Shown: positions 53,541 to 62,811, counted from the stretch's first letter. The stretch: 64,000 bases of DNA from Candidatus Zixiibacteriota bacterium (GCA_040753875.1 JBFMDV010000022.1:1-64000); one strand, 5' to 3'. A program made the numbers and translations. Notes: generated from the sequence alone by a model not told the origin.

Positions 53541-54479
53541 ATGAGACAGGCGTTAGTGAGCGTGACAGCAGTGATATTCGTTGCTCTTGCCACAGCCGAC
53601 AGCAGCCCCTTGCCGACGTTTGATTCCCTGTGGAATTACGACCAACCAGCCGAGACGGAGGTCAAGTTTCGTGTACTGTTGCCGCTGGCGCGGGAATCAG
53701 GTAATATCGCATACCTGGCGGAGCTCATGACGCAGATCGCCCGAACGGCGGGACTTCAGCAACATTTCGGAAGGGCTCACGCCATTCTCGATAGCGTGGA
53801 GGCGCTGCTTCCGAAGGCTGGAAGTCAGCCAAGGGTCCGATATCTGCTGGAACGGGGACGGGCATTCAATTCGTCACAGCAACAGGAGCGGGCGATTCCG
53901 CTGTTCACCGAAGCGTGGGAACGGGCACAGAAGGCGGGACTCGATGGTTTCGCGGTCGATGCTGCCCACATGCTGGCTATTGCAACGCCTGCGGACCAGC
54001 ACATGAACTGGAATAAAAAAGCTCTGGCCCTGGCACAGAAATCGCCGGACCCAAAGGCCCGGAAATGGCAGGGGAGCCTTTTCAACAACATTGGCTGGGA
54101 CTATTTCGATCAGGAGAAATATGACAGCGCGCTCGACATGTTCCAGAAGGCGTTAGCGTTTCGCCAGGAGCAGAATCAGCCAGTGCAGATCCGCTTTGCC
54201 AAGTGGTGCGTAGCGAAGACCTATCGTGTGCTTGGAAGACTCGACACGGCCCTCGTCATACAGCAGGTGCTGGAGAAGGAATGGAGTGAATCGGGCGAGA
54301 AACAGGACGGCTACGTGTACGAGGAACTGGCCGAATGTCTGCTGGCCCTGAATCGCCCCGATGAGGCTACCCCCTATTTCGCCAAGGCTTACACTCTACT
54401 GAAAGAAGACCTTTGGCTATCACGTGATGAGCCTGAGCGGCTGGAAAGGTTGAAAGAGATGGGGAGGGTTGGACAATAA
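53541..54479 (+). CDS. Secreted TPR-repeat protein
   Basis: ATG 53541 has AGGAGA eight bases upstream and gives MRQALVSVTAVIFVALATAD, a signal peptide; earlier in-frame ATGs at 53469 and later lack one. The mature part is about 290 residues of TPR helices, e.g. LFNNIGWDYFDQEKYDSALD and KCVAKTYRVLGRLDTALVI, a repeat fold used for protein binding. Function unknown. It lies before the tRNA-Leu and tig-clp operon but has its own reading unit. Confidence 0.8.
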   Translation: MRQALVSVTAVIFVALATADSSPLPTFDSLWNYDQPAETEVKFRVLLPLARESGNIAYLAELMTQIARTAGLQQHFGRAHAILDSVEALLPKAGSQPRVRYLLERGRAFNSSQQQERAIPLFTEAWERAQKAGLDGFAVDAAHMLAIATPADQHMNWNKKALALAQKSPDPKARKWQGSLFNNIGWDYFDQEKYDSALDMFQKALAFRQEQNQPVQIRFAKWCVAKTYRVLGRLDTALVIQQVLEKEWSESGEKQDGYVYEELAECLLALNRPDEATPYFAKAYTLLKEDLWLSRDEPERLERLKEMGRVGQ

Positions 54480-54510
54480 CCATTCACGAGTAGACCTTCC
54501 CACTTCCCCG

Positions 54511-54539
54511 TTGCTTCCCCCTGTCAAAAACCCTAACTT
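54511..54539 (+). promoter_or_regulatory. Promoter of tRNA-Leu / tig region
   Basis: TTGCTT, 17 bases, TAACTT, ending 15 bases before the mature tRNA 5' end. Confidence 0.5.
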
Positions 54540-54553
54540 ATTGCCGCTAAAGA

Positions 54554-54636
<83 letters not shown>

Positions 54637-54746
54637 TAGATTATGAGATCAATCGGTGGTTGACCGGGTCCGGCGACCGGGAACGACAGCCGCCCCCGGC
54701 TGTTCCATCGTGGTACCAAGTCGCCGCTTGCGAGGAGCTATAGAGC

Positions 54747-56006
54747 GTGAAAGTTGAACTAAAACAGGGAGAGGGGTTGGTGCGGGAACTCTCAGTCGAG
54801 ATTCCGGCCGCCACCGTCCAGACCGAAACTGAAAAGAAGTTTCAGGAAGTCAAAGAGAAGACCACCCTCAAAGGGTTCCGCAAGGGGAAAGCCCCGCTCA
54901 CCATGATCCGCTCCATGTTTGCCGAACAGGTGAAAGCGGACGTGGTCGATGATCTGATCAAGTCCACTCTCCCCGAAGCAGTGAAGGGGCAAGCTCTCAA
55001 TATCGCTTCCCGCCCGACGCTGACCGATTTCAAGTTCACCGATGACGGCGGCTTTGTCTATGTGGCCAAGGTCGAGATATTCCCGGAAGTTACCACCGTT
55101 AAATACGATGGTCTCAAAGTGACATCCACGCCTGTTGACGTGAATGACGAGGAGGTCAACGACGTGGTCGAGCATATTCGCAAGAAGCTTTCGGAACTTC
55201 GGCCGGTGGATCGCGAATCCCGCGAAGGGGACCTGGTGGTGGTTGACCTCAAGAAAGTGAAAGACCCGAAGCTGGTGATAAAGAGCACTGAGTTCCTGGG
55301 CTCCGAGGTGGACCTTGGGAACCCGATGACCGTCAAGGAATTCCGCGATCAGTTGATCGGCGTGAAAGCGGGCGAGGTGAAACCGGTTGAGGTCAAGTAC
55401 CCCCAGGACTATTCTGATACCCAGTTTGCCGGCGCGGAGATCTGGTATGAGGCCACTATCAAGCAGGTGAAAGAGCGGATACTCCCGGAGCTTTCGGATG
55501 CCTTTGCGAAGCAGACCGGCCAGGCGGAGACACTCCTGGAATTGAAGCTCAAGATCCGCGAAGATATCGGCAGGCAAAAAACTGAGGCGCAGAGCCGCAT
55601 GCAGCGCCGCGAGATTGTCCACCAGATATGCGAGATAAACCCTATCCCGATTCCCGACGGCATGGTGGAGGACTACCTTGACGCGGTGGTGGAGGATTTC
55701 AAGAAAAACTACAAGGATGCCGATGAGGCGGAGATCCGCAAGGGTTACCGCCAGACCGGCGTGGATACCATGCGCTGGGATATCCTCTGGCATACGCTGG
55801 CCACGCAGGAAAAACTGGAGATTTCGACGACAGATACCGAAAATTGGATACAAGGGTTTGCCGCGCACAATAACCTGACCATGGTGCAGGCGCGCGAGGC
55901 CCTCTCCCGTTCCGGTCGGGCCAACAGCCTGCGCGAATCGATGCTCGAGGAGAAGGTTGTGGAGTTCCTCCGCACCAGGGCGCAGACGGTGACGATTGGC
56001 GCATAG
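54747..56006 (+). CDS. tig: Trigger factor (ribosome-associated chaperone)
   Basis: Begins at GTG with GAGGAG nine bases upstream. Length 419 residues against 432 in E. coli. The ribosome-binding signature GFRKGKAP lies near residue 45, followed by the FKBP-like domain (GDLVVVDLK) and the helical C-terminal chaperone domain (MQRREIVHQICEINPIPIPD). It binds L23 at the exit tunnel and shields nascent chains. Order tig-clpP-clpX with short gaps is a conserved operon. Confidence 0.95.
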   Translation: MKVELKQGEGLVRELSVEIPAATVQTETEKKFQEVKEKTTLKGFRKGKAPLTMIRSMFAEQVKADVVDDLIKSTLPEAVKGQALNIASRPTLTDFKFTDDGGFVYVAKVEIFPEVTTVKYDGLKVTSTPVDVNDEEVNDVVEHIRKKLSELRPVDRESREGDLVVVDLKKVKDPKLVIKSTEFLGSEVDLGNPMTVKEFRDQLIGVKAGEVKPVEVKYPQDYSDTQFAGAEIWYEATIKQVKERILPELSDAFAKQTGQAETLLELKLKIREDIGRQKTEAQSRMQRREIVHQICEINPIPIPDGMVEDYLDAVVEDFKKNYKDADEAEIRKGYRQTGVDTMRWDILWHTLATQEKLEISTTDTENWIQGFAAHNNLTMVQAREALSRSGRANSLRESMLEEKVVEFLRTRAQTVTIGA

Positions 56007-56046
56007 ACAAGGATGTATGAACCGTTAGTTCAGGAATAATGATCGT

Positions 56047-56676
56047 ATGAAGAATGACATGACCGACAAGATCGTTGCTAACTATCTGGTCCCGATGGTG
56101 GTCGAGCAGACCGGCCGCGGCGAGCGTGCGTATGATATTTTCTCTCGACTGCTCAAGGACCGGATCATCTTTATCGGGACCCCGATCGATGACCAGATCG
56201 CCAACCTCGTGATCGCCCAGTTGTTGTTTCTGGACGCCGAGGACCCGGAGAAGGATGTGTTCGTGTATATCAATTCGCCGGGCGGTTCGGTGACGGCCGG
56301 CATGGCCATCTACGACACCATGCAGTTCATCAAGCCGGACGTGGTGACTACTTGCATGGGGCTGGCTGCGTCTATGGGCTCATTTCTCCTGGCGGCCGGA
56401 ACCCCCGGCAAGCGGGCAGCGCTCCCCAACAGCCGAATCATGATACACCAACCCTCAGCCGGCACGCAGGGGCAGGTGTCCGATATCGTGATCATGACGG
56501 AAGAATTCACCAAGACCAAGAAGCGTCTCAACGAGCTGTTGGTGAAGCACACTGGGCAGAAACTGGATAGGATCGAAAAGGACACGGACCGAAACTTTTT
56601 CATGTCGCCCGACGAGGCCAAGGAATACGGCCTGATCGACAAGATCTACGAGTTCGGCAAGCAGGAGCGGAAGTAG
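56047..56676 (+). CDS. clpP: ATP-dependent Clp protease proteolytic subunit
   Basis: 209 residues, the normal length. Nucleophile Ser109 in GLAASMGSF, His134 in MIHQP. Aligned by spacing to E. coli ClpP (Ser97, His122, Asp171), the third triad position is residue 183, which is Asn (KDTDRNFFM) instead of the Asp seen there. The remaining core ([17 protein letters not shown]; oligomer interface) is intact. It works with ClpX encoded 45 bases downstream. Confidence 0.95.
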   Translation: MKNDMTDKIVANYLVPMVVEQTGRGERAYDIFSRLLKDRIIFIGTPIDDQIANLVIAQLLFLDAEDPEKDVFVYINSPGGSVTAGMAIYDTMQFIKPDVVTTCMGLAASMGSFLLAAGTPGKRAALPNSRIMIHQPSAGTQGQVSDIVIMTEEFTKTKKRLNELLVKHTGQKLDRIEKDTDRNFFMSPDEAKEYGLIDKIYEFGKQERK

Positions 56677-56721
56677 CGGACGCACATGCGCGTGCTCACC
56701 AAAGCGAAGGAATAGGAAACC

Positions 56722-58005
56722 ATGCCCCACGCCAGCAACAATCCACCATCGTTGCCCCACCGCTGCTCGTTCTGCGGGAAACCCTACGGACAGGTCAAAC
56801 GGCTGTTCTCAGGGCATGAGTCCTATATCTGCAACGAGTGTGTCACGCTCTGCGCCGACCTTCTGCAGACTGCGCCCGATGTCGAACCCGCCGATGAACT
56901 CCGAGATCTTCCCCGCCCCGCCGAGATAAAGAGCTTCCTCGACCAGTACGTGATCGGCCAGGAAGATGCCAAGAAGGCCGTTTCAGTAGCGGTCTACAAC
57001 CACTATAAGCGCATAAACTACCAGGCAGGGCATCGGAGCACAGGGCAACTTTCGCAAAGTGAGCTCGATGTCGATCTGGAGAAATCCAACATTCTCCTTT
57101 TGGGTCCCACCGGCACCGGCAAGACGCTGATTGCCCGCTCGCTGGCCAAATTCCTCAAAGTGCCGTTTACGATCGCTGACGCTACAGTGTTGACGGAGGC
57201 AGGCTATGTGGGTGAGGATGTCGAGAACATCCTGGTCCGTTTGTTCCAGGCCTCCAACTACAATGCGGCCAAAACCGAGCGCGGCATTGTGTATATCGAT
57301 GAAATCGACAAGATTTCACGCAAAGACGGCAACCCCTCAATTACACGAGATGTCTCCGGCGAGGGCGTCCAGCAAGGGCTATTGAAAATCCTCGAAGGCA
57401 CAACGTCCAACATTCCACCCAAAGGGGGGCGTAAACATCCGGAGCAGGCGTTCGTGCAGATTGACACGACCAATATCCTGTTCATCTGCGGCGGAGCGTT
57501 TGATGGCCTGGAAAAGATCGTCGCCCGCCGATTAGGCAGCAGGATAGTCGGGTTCGAAGCTAAGAAAAAATACCTTGGCGCCTCATCAGATGAGATCCTT
57601 GACCATGTCATCCCGGCAGATTTGATCGAGTACGGTCTTATTCCCGAGATGGTGGGGCGGCTGCCTGTAGTGGCGGGCCTTCGACCGCTCGACGAAACGG
57701 CAATGATGAGCATACTCACCGAGCCGAAGAATGCGCTCACCAAACAGTATGCCCGTCTAATGGAACTCGAAGGTGTCAAGCTCACGTTTGAACCCGAAGC
57801 ACTTCGCGCGGCGGTGAAGCTGGCGATGGAGAAGAAGACCGGCGCGCGGGCGCTTCGCTCCATTTTCGAGAAGGCGATGATGGAGATCATGTTTGAGGTG
57901 CCGTCGCGTCCCGACCTGGCTGAGGTTATCATCACCCGCGAAACGATTCTCGACAACAAACCTCCCCGCACAATCACGCAGGCGGAAAAGAAAAAAGCCG
58001 GGTAG
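56722..58005 (+). CDS. clpX: ATP-dependent Clp protease unfoldase
   Basis: 427 residues. N-terminal C4 zinc finger [13 protein letters not shown]...CNECVTLC, Walker [13 protein letters not shown], Walker [10 protein letters not shown], sensor/pore elements around [15 protein letters not shown], and the C-terminal small AAA domain ([13 protein letters not shown]). GAAGGAA...GGAAACC precedes the ATG. It recognises degradation tags and feeds substrates to ClpP. It runs convergently toward the phosphatase gene. Confidence 0.96.
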   Translation: MPHASNNPPSLPHRCSFCGKPYGQVKRLFSGHESYICNECVTLCADLLQTAPDVEPADELRDLPRPAEIKSFLDQYVIGQEDAKKAVSVAVYNHYKRINYQAGHRSTGQLSQSELDVDLEKSNILLLGPTGTGKTLIARSLAKFLKVPFTIADATVLTEAGYVGEDVENILVRLFQASNYNAAKTERGIVYIDEIDKISRKDGNPSITRDVSGEGVQQGLLKILEGTTSNIPPKGGRKHPEQAFVQIDTTNILFICGGAFDGLEKIVARRLGSRIVGFEAKKKYLGASSDEILDHVIPADLIEYGLIPEMVGRLPVVAGLRPLDETAMMSILTEPKNALTKQYARLMELEGVKLTFEPEALRAAVKLAMEKKTGARALRSIFEKAMMEIMFEVPSRPDLAEVIITRETILDNKPPRTITQAEKKKAG

Positions 58006-58090
58006 CGTCGCTACTTTTACCGCTTCGCGACTAAAGACGATTGGTGAAGCGCCGCCGCTTTCTCCCTAGAACCCATCAATCACTCTGATA

Positions 58091-59104
58091 CTATGCCAGC
58101 TTCCTCAGCAGAATAACCGTGTAGTCATCATGCAACTCCGGTTTCGCACGGAAGATCTGCAACTGCCGCGACAGGTCTTCCAAAATGGACTGGAGCGGCT
58201 TGGCCCGTCGGCCACTCACAAAGCTCATCAACTGCTTTTCACCGAACATCTCCCCCATCTCATTCTCCGCCTCGATGACGCCATCGGTGTAGAGTAACAG
58301 AATGTCGCCGGATCGTAATTCATGCCGGCACTCGTCGTACTGAAACCCCTCATGCACTCCCAGCACCCCGCCAGTAGGTTCAAGTGTCTCGGTGCTGCCG
58401 TCGCGGCGAATGATCACCGGCGGGCAGTGCCCGGCGTTGGCCTGTACCAAACGCGAGACAGGCCGGTTTCCTGGTTCGACCGCTACGCAGGCCAGCGACA
58501 CAAACTTGGTGACCGGTACGTTGCGGCACAGCCAGCGGTTGAGTCGGCTCAGCAGTTCGCTCGGCGATTTCTGTTCCTCAGCCATGATCTGGAGCGCCCC
58601 TTGGACATTGGACATGAGCAGTCCGGCCGGCAGCCCTTTTCCCATGACATCAGCGATAACGACAATTGGGTAGCCATTCGGGCTCTCCGTGAGGAAGTCG
58701 TAGTAGTCGCCTCCCACGATGCGGGCTGCCATCGATCTGACTGCCAACTCGAAACCGTCGATCCTGGCCACCGACTGGGGCAGCAGTGCGCGATGAATCT
58801 TGCTGGCCAGAAACAGGTCCTGCTCGAGTTCCGCGGTCTCTTCAGGGCTTATGCAGCCGAGACAGATCTGGGTGATCGGTTGAATCTCCAGTCGGTGCAG
58901 TTCGACCGCGTCATGGCAAACGGCGCAGGCCCCAAAGGATCGATCCTCGATTCGCCTGATCCCCTCCCTTATCTGCTTGAGCAGATCCTGGGCCTTGACC
59001 GTGTCACTGTCCCCCACCGCTCGTTGGGCGCTCAGCCATTCGGATACGGCTGCCTCCTTGTCGAGCAAGAGGGCGTGAAAGTGTTCTAATTCCGCGATTG
59101 TCAT
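58091..59104 (-). CDS. DksA-type zinc finger fused to SpoIIE-family serine phosphatase
   Basis: ATG 59104 has GAGG six bases upstream. The N-terminal ~95 residues are a helical hairpin and a C4 finger, Cys60/63 and Cys81/84 (CAVC-x17-CLGC), the spacing of DksA/TraR. Residues 95-337 are the PPM/SpoIIE phosphatase: GGDYYDFL, DVMGKGLPAGLLMS, NAGHCPP, LLYTDGVIEAENE and DDYTVILLRK. Proteins of the RsbU/SpoIIE type dephosphorylate anti-sigma antagonists in partner-switching. The finger could tether it to RNA polymerase or another target; this is inference. No anti-sigma or antagonist gene is adjacent. Confidence 0.9.
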   Translation of the reverse strand: MTIAELEHFHALLLDKEAAVSEWLSAQRAVGDSDTVKAQDLLKQIREGIRRIEDRSFGACAVCHDAVELHRLEIQPITQICLGCISPEETAELEQDLFLASKIHRALLPQSVARIDGFELAVRSMAARIVGGDYYDFLTESPNGYPIVVIADVMGKGLPAGLLMSNVQGALQIMAEEQKSPSELLSRLNRWLCRNVPVTKFVSLACVAVEPGNRPVSRLVQANAGHCPPVIIRRDGSTETLEPTGGVLGVHEGFQYDECRHELRSGDILLLYTDGVIEAENEMGEMFGEKQLMSFVSGRRAKPLQSILEDLSRQLQIFRAKPELHDDYTVILLRKLA

Positions 59105-59251
59105 ATACTACCTCGCAAGTTCTCCCAATACTTCTAAAACGGTATCCGCCAACACTGGTTTCACCGGACGGCAGATGCTCAGTAGAATGTGATATTGTGG
59201 TTCCTATCTCGGCGGGGCACAAGTCTCAAATTGCCGGTATGGCATATTCGA

Positions 59252-59265
59252 TTGACTTAAATCAA
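59252..59265 (+). promoter_or_regulatory. FNR/CRP-like binding box upstream of octaheme cytochrome
   Basis: TTGACTTAAATCAA fits the FNR/NNR consensus TTGAT-N4-ATCAA at nine of ten positions. It is 92 bases before the ATG at 59357, suitable for class I or II activation, in the divergent region shared with the phosphatase gene. Confidence 0.55.
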
Positions 59266-59356
59266 TGGCTTGTAGTTGTTTCTTGTTGATTCATGAGGCA
59301 CTAAGGACAAAATCATCTCTGTAGCGAAAGACCGATCACCAACGCCAGGAGGAAAT

Positions 59357-60769
59357 ATGCAGACTCTGTTGAGCAAATTCGCTCTCTTTGCAGCAATGCT
59401 GGGCAGTGCTGTTGCCGCTCAAAACACGACGTACCGACAGGTTCCCAATGATCTGACAGAGGCCTCGCGGTCGTGCGTGGAATGCCATCAGGCGGACATG
59501 CCCGGATTGGTTGGGGAATGGCGGTACAGCCGGCATTACGGGGCGAATGTCGGGTGTTTCGAATGTCACCAGGCAGACCCCAAAGATGCCGACGCGGTCG
59601 AACACAACGGATACACGATCGCGGTCATCGTTTCGCCAAAGGACTGTTCCCGATGTCACCTGACGGAATTTGATCAGTTCCAGGCCTCGCACCATGCCGA
59701 CGCCGGCAAAATCCTCGGTTCGCTTGACAATGTCCTCGGAGAAGTTGTCGAGGGGCCGATGGCGGCGGTCAATGGTTGCAAACAATGCCACGGAACCGAA
59801 GTGAAAGTGATGGCGGACGGAAAACTGGACCCGACCACCTGGCCGAATTCCGGCATGGGACGTTTGAATCCGGACGGTTCCAAGGGTTCCTGTGCCGCTT
59901 GCCATAGCCGACACTCGTTCGACGCCGCGCTGGCGCGACAGCCGGAGAACTGCGGCAAGTGTCATCTCGGCCCGGACCATCCACAGAAAGAGATCTACGA
60001 GGAGTCCAAGCATGGGATCGCCTACTACGCGAATATTGACCGGATGAATCTGCATAGTTCTTCATGGATAGTGGGAGTCGATTATTCGGCGGCGCCGACC
60101 TGCGCCACCTGCCACATGTCCGCTACCAGGGACCTTCCGCTGACCCATGATGTCGGTGACCGTATCAGCTGGACACTTCGACCGCCGATCTCCCAGAAAG
60201 TGGACGCCGCGGCGATTAAGGCCGGGCAGAAGGTGAAGTCGTGGGAGGCGCGCCGGTCTGATATGCAGAAGGTCTGCGCGAATTGCCACACTTCGACCTA
60301 CGTGGAGAATTTTTATCAACAGTATGACGGCGCGGTGGGTTTGTATAACGACAAATTTGCGACTCCGGCAACGGAGATTTATAACAAGCTGAGGTCGAGC
60401 GGTTTGATAACGGCCGACAATACGTTCGACGAGGAGATCGAGTGGACCTATTACTTCCTGTGGCATCACGAAGGACGTCGCGCCCGCATGGGGGCCGCCA
60501 TGTTTGCGCCGGATTACACGCAGTGGCATGGCTTCTTTGAAGTGGCGGCACGATTCTATACCGAGTTCGTGCCCCAGGTCGAAGCGATTATTGAGCATGG
60601 TCTGGCGACAGGAAATGAAAAGGCTGCCGCTGCCAAGGAAGTTCAGACAGTGCTTGAGAAGGTGCTTAACCGCGAGGATCATCTGTGGTTCACCGGCAAC
60701 GAGCCCGAAGAGATCAAGAAAGCGCGCATGAAAGCGATGGAGGAGTTCAAGAAGCGATACGCGAACTGA
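59357..60769 (+). CDS. Octaheme c-type cytochrome, hydroxylamine-oxidoreductase family
   Basis: AGGAGGAAAT precedes the ATG. A signal peptide (MQTLLSKFALFAAMLGSAVA) exports it. Eight CxxCH haem motifs lie at Cys40, 67, 97, 141, 179, 199, 249 and 307. The C-terminal half has the HAO/eHao hallmarks VENFYQQYDGAVGLYN and PDYTQWHGF. Such proteins oxidise hydroxylamine, or reduce nitrite to ammonia in many non-nitrifiers; which is not decided here. No membrane quinol-oxidising partner is adjacent. The FNR-like box upstream and the flavodiiron protein elsewhere in the window agree with anaerobic redox life. Confidence 0.92.
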   Translation: MQTLLSKFALFAAMLGSAVAAQNTTYRQVPNDLTEASRSCVECHQADMPGLVGEWRYSRHYGANVGCFECHQADPKDADAVEHNGYTIAVIVSPKDCSRCHLTEFDQFQASHHADAGKILGSLDNVLGEVVEGPMAAVNGCKQCHGTEVKVMADGKLDPTTWPNSGMGRLNPDGSKGSCAACHSRHSFDAALARQPENCGKCHLGPDHPQKEIYEESKHGIAYYANIDRMNLHSSSWIVGVDYSAAPTCATCHMSATRDLPLTHDVGDRISWTLRPPISQKVDAAAIKAGQKVKSWEARRSDMQKVCANCHTSTYVENFYQQYDGAVGLYNDKFATPATEIYNKLRSSGLITADNTFDEEIEWTYYFLWHHEGRRARMGAAMFAPDYTQWHGFFEVAARFYTEFVPQVEAIIEHGLATGNEKAAAAKEVQTVLEKVLNREDHLWFTGNEPEEIKKARMKAMEEFKKRYAN

Positions 60770-60824
60770 GGCGGTGGACAGCGAGCGAATCATTGGCCTG
60801 TGCGGCCCCTTTGCGTGAGACAGA

Positions 60825-60846
60825 ATTGGGTTCGTTTTGTCATTTT
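60825..60846 (-). repeat. 22-bp dispersed repeat (D, copy 2)
   Basis: Complement of the 22 bases at 47361-47382, identical over all 22 positions. Confidence 0.7.
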
Positions 60847-61121
60847 TTATTTCCGTTCGAGGGCGTTTTGTCGCAGTAACCGATGATGTAGCATGGTGAT
60901 ACGTGGATGGACAGGTGCTGTTTTGGATGTGGCGCATTCGCGTATCTCCATATGTGACTTGTGGTTGCGATGAAAACAGCAGAGCCTGGTCGCAAGCTAA
61001 GTTGTTGAACTGCAAGCAAGGTACCGCCACCATGCATGTTTCACGAGCCGTGCGAGTTGGGGTTTCGAGCACTGGTGTTCAGAGTTCTCCTCTCTTCTAA
61101 TGGCGCGATGTAGTCGCAAAG

Positions 61122-61215
61122 ACTAAGGAGTTGGTGGGGAAACTGGTGATATGTGTGAGAGAGAGTACGGTTTTGGTGGTTGTGTGCATGATCGAGAATC
61201 CACACCTTGCAGGTG
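61122..61215 (+). repeat. Degenerate direct repeat, copy 1
   Basis: Shares ACTAAGGA, GAAA-TGGTGAT, AGAG-GAGTA and TGATCGAGAAT-CA-ACCTTGCA in the same order with copy 2 at 61331. Confidence 0.6.
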
Positions 61216-61218
61216 TGG
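61200..61218. terminator. Perfect 8-pair hairpin
   Basis: CCACACCT-TGC-AGGTGTGG within repeat copy 1; copy 2 has lost the pairing. No gene directly upstream, so its role is unclear. Confidence 0.35.
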
Positions 61219-61330
61219 CACAGGCTTATTGATGCTTCTCTCCATACATCACGCATCGAGTAAGTGACGTTTTCCATCGCTGGCGTGTAGAGATCATTCA
61301 TCTTTGCATTAGGTCAGTGGATTCACAATC

Positions 61331-61423
61331 ACTAAGGAATGGTCTGAGAAATTGGTGATGCGTCGAAGAGGGAGTATAGATCAGAAGCTTTGGCGCCTGA
61401 TCGAGAATTCAGACCTTGCAAGT
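61331..61423 (+). repeat. Degenerate direct repeat, copy 2
   Basis: Second copy of the ~95-base unit, 209 bases after the first. A short open frame across it is not supported by a ribosome site. Confidence 0.6.
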
Positions 61424-61466
61424 AGTGTGTTGCTGCAAGCAGGCAAGCTGACGGAGAACAGCAACT

Positions 61467-61509
61467 GTCAAAACCCCTTGCGACCTGATTACAGCGTTGG
61501 GGTTTTGGC
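61467..61509. repeat. Palindromic repeat, family C (copy 3)
   Basis: GTCAAAACCCC ... GGGGTTTTGGC, flanked by CTACAAAA as in copy 2 (CTACAAC). Same orientation as copy 2 at 31564. Confidence 0.7.
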
Positions 61510-61563
61510 CTACAAAAACCATTCAGAAACCCACCGCGTAGCGGTGCGGCACCCGGCCGAATC

Positions 61564-62733
61564 TTATGACAGAGGTTGAGTACCTTGATTGAGAATTCTC
61601 ACGTACTCTGAATAGCCGTAAAGTTTCCCTCTCTTTCTGCCTCGAATCTCCCGTACTAAGCCGAGTGACTCCAAATGTCCGATAGCGGTAGTGGCCGTAG
61701 GAATACTCAGTTTGCTGATCTTCGCAGCCTTGGCAATTGAGAGTATGGGGGTTCGCTGCAATGTATCGTGGACTCTCAGCGCCGAGCCGGAAGCCCTCCC
61801 CAGGCCGGCAATCTTATCACGGTCCCTAGTGAACATCTTGACGAGTCGCTGTGCCGTCGTAACTGCCTGGGCGGAAGTTTCATGAACTCCAGTGAGAAAG
61901 AAATGCAGCCAAGCCTCCCACTCACCGTTGACGCGAACGCCCTGCAACAGATCATAGTATTGCGTACGGTTCGTTTTGAAATAGAGACTGAGATAAAGCA
62001 GCGGCTGAGAGAGCGCCTCTTCGGCACAAAGCAGGAGCGTAATCATCAGTCGTCCAAGGCGACCGTTTCCGTCCAGAAACGGGTGGATACTCTCAAACTG
62101 GACATGGGCAAGAGCCAGCTTTTGAAGTATCGGTGTTCTGACCGGATCATTGTGCAGAAACTTCTCCAGTGCCCCCATGGTTTCGACAACCTTCTCCGGC
62201 GATGGTGGAATATAGATGGCGTTTCCCGGTCGCGTGCCACCTATCCAGTTCTGACTGGTTCGGAATTCTCCGGGAGTCTTGTCGCTGCCCCTCCCTTTGC
62301 TGAGTAAGACGGCGTGAATTTCCTTCAACAGCCGAAGCGATATTGGGAAGCCTTTTCTCAATCGTTTAAGGCCGTGGTTAATCGCTGCAACGTAGTTGGA
62401 CACCTCTTGAACATCATCCACAGGTACCCCAGGAAGCGCTTCTGTTTCCCACAAGAGCAGGTCTGACAACGAGGACTGCGTCCCCTCGATTTGCGAGGAC
62501 AGGACCGCTTCTTTCCGAATATACATGTAGAGGAACAGAGAAGTGTCTGGGAGAAGGGTTGAAACGCTATCGAGGCGACCAAGAGACAGAAGGGCTTTTT
62601 CTTCCAGAGCTTTCAATTCCGTATCGATATTGAGCGGTGGGATGGGCGGCAGGGGATTCGGAATAAATGCTCGGCAAGTTTCTCCCCCAGCTGTTGAGAT
62701 ATTCTCAAAACTTCCGGACTTTCGTTGAACCAT
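61564..62733 (-). CDS. Fic-domain protein (AMP transferase) with wHTH
   Basis: 389 residues. Fic active-site loop HPFLDGNGRLGR (His217) is complete. An inhibitory helix motif S-x3-E-G (SSQIEGT, Ser79-Glu83) sits in the N-terminal helical part, so it is the class II type with built-in inhibition. The C-terminal ~75 residues form a winged-helix DNA-binding domain (ILSIAKAAKISKLSIPTATT). Class II Fic proteins AMPylate protein targets after inhibition is relieved, and many regulate their own genes. It stands alone next to a repeat region. An operator-like array overlaps its promoter. Confidence 0.92.
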   Translation of the reverse strand: MVQRKSGSFENISTAGGETCRAFIPNPLPPIPPLNIDTELKALEEKALLSLGRLDSVSTLLPDTSLFLYMYIRKEAVLSSQIEGTQSSLSDLLLWETEALPGVPVDDVQEVSNYVAAINHGLKRLRKGFPISLRLLKEIHAVLLSKGRGSDKTPGEFRTSQNWIGGTRPGNAIYIPPSPEKVVETMGALEKFLHNDPVRTPILQKLALAHVQFESIHPFLDGNGRLGRLMITLLLCAEEALSQPLLYLSLYFKTNRTQYYDLLQGVRVNGEWEAWLHFFLTGVHETSAQAVTTAQRLVKMFTRDRDKIAGLGRASGSALRVHDTLQRTPILSIAKAAKISKLSIPTATTAIGHLESLGLVREIRGRKRGKLYGYSEYVRILNQGTQPLS

Positions 62734-62747
62734 CGTAGAAAATCCAA

Positions 62748-62811
62748 ATTAAAGGTTTTTTAATAAGCCTAAACCGTATTAAAGGATAAAGCGTTTTCCT
62801 TTAATTAGCAA
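62748..62811 (-). promoter_or_regulatory. fic promoter overlapped by three ATTAAAGG elements
   Basis: On the minus strand TTGCTA (62806-62811), 17 bases, TATCCT (62783-62788). The octamer ATTAAAGG occurs at 62748 and 62778 (30 bases apart, three helical turns) and inverted at 62798. The latter two lie at the -10 and -35 region, arranged as an inverted pair with a 12-base gap. Confidence 0.6.

Larger units (their letters stand above)
60770..61563. other. Repeat-rich non-coding stretch
   Basis: About 800 bases with no credible gene. It holds a 22-base dispersed repeat (60825), two diverged copies of a ~95-base unit (61122 and 61331), a perfect hairpin at 61200, and a copy of palindrome family C at 61467, followed by a hairpin with CCGC-GTA-GCGG at about 61535. 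Confidence 0.6.

Noticed and set aside
54792-55868. A 358-codon minus-strand frame
   Set aside because: Antisense to trigger factor, whose identity is certain.
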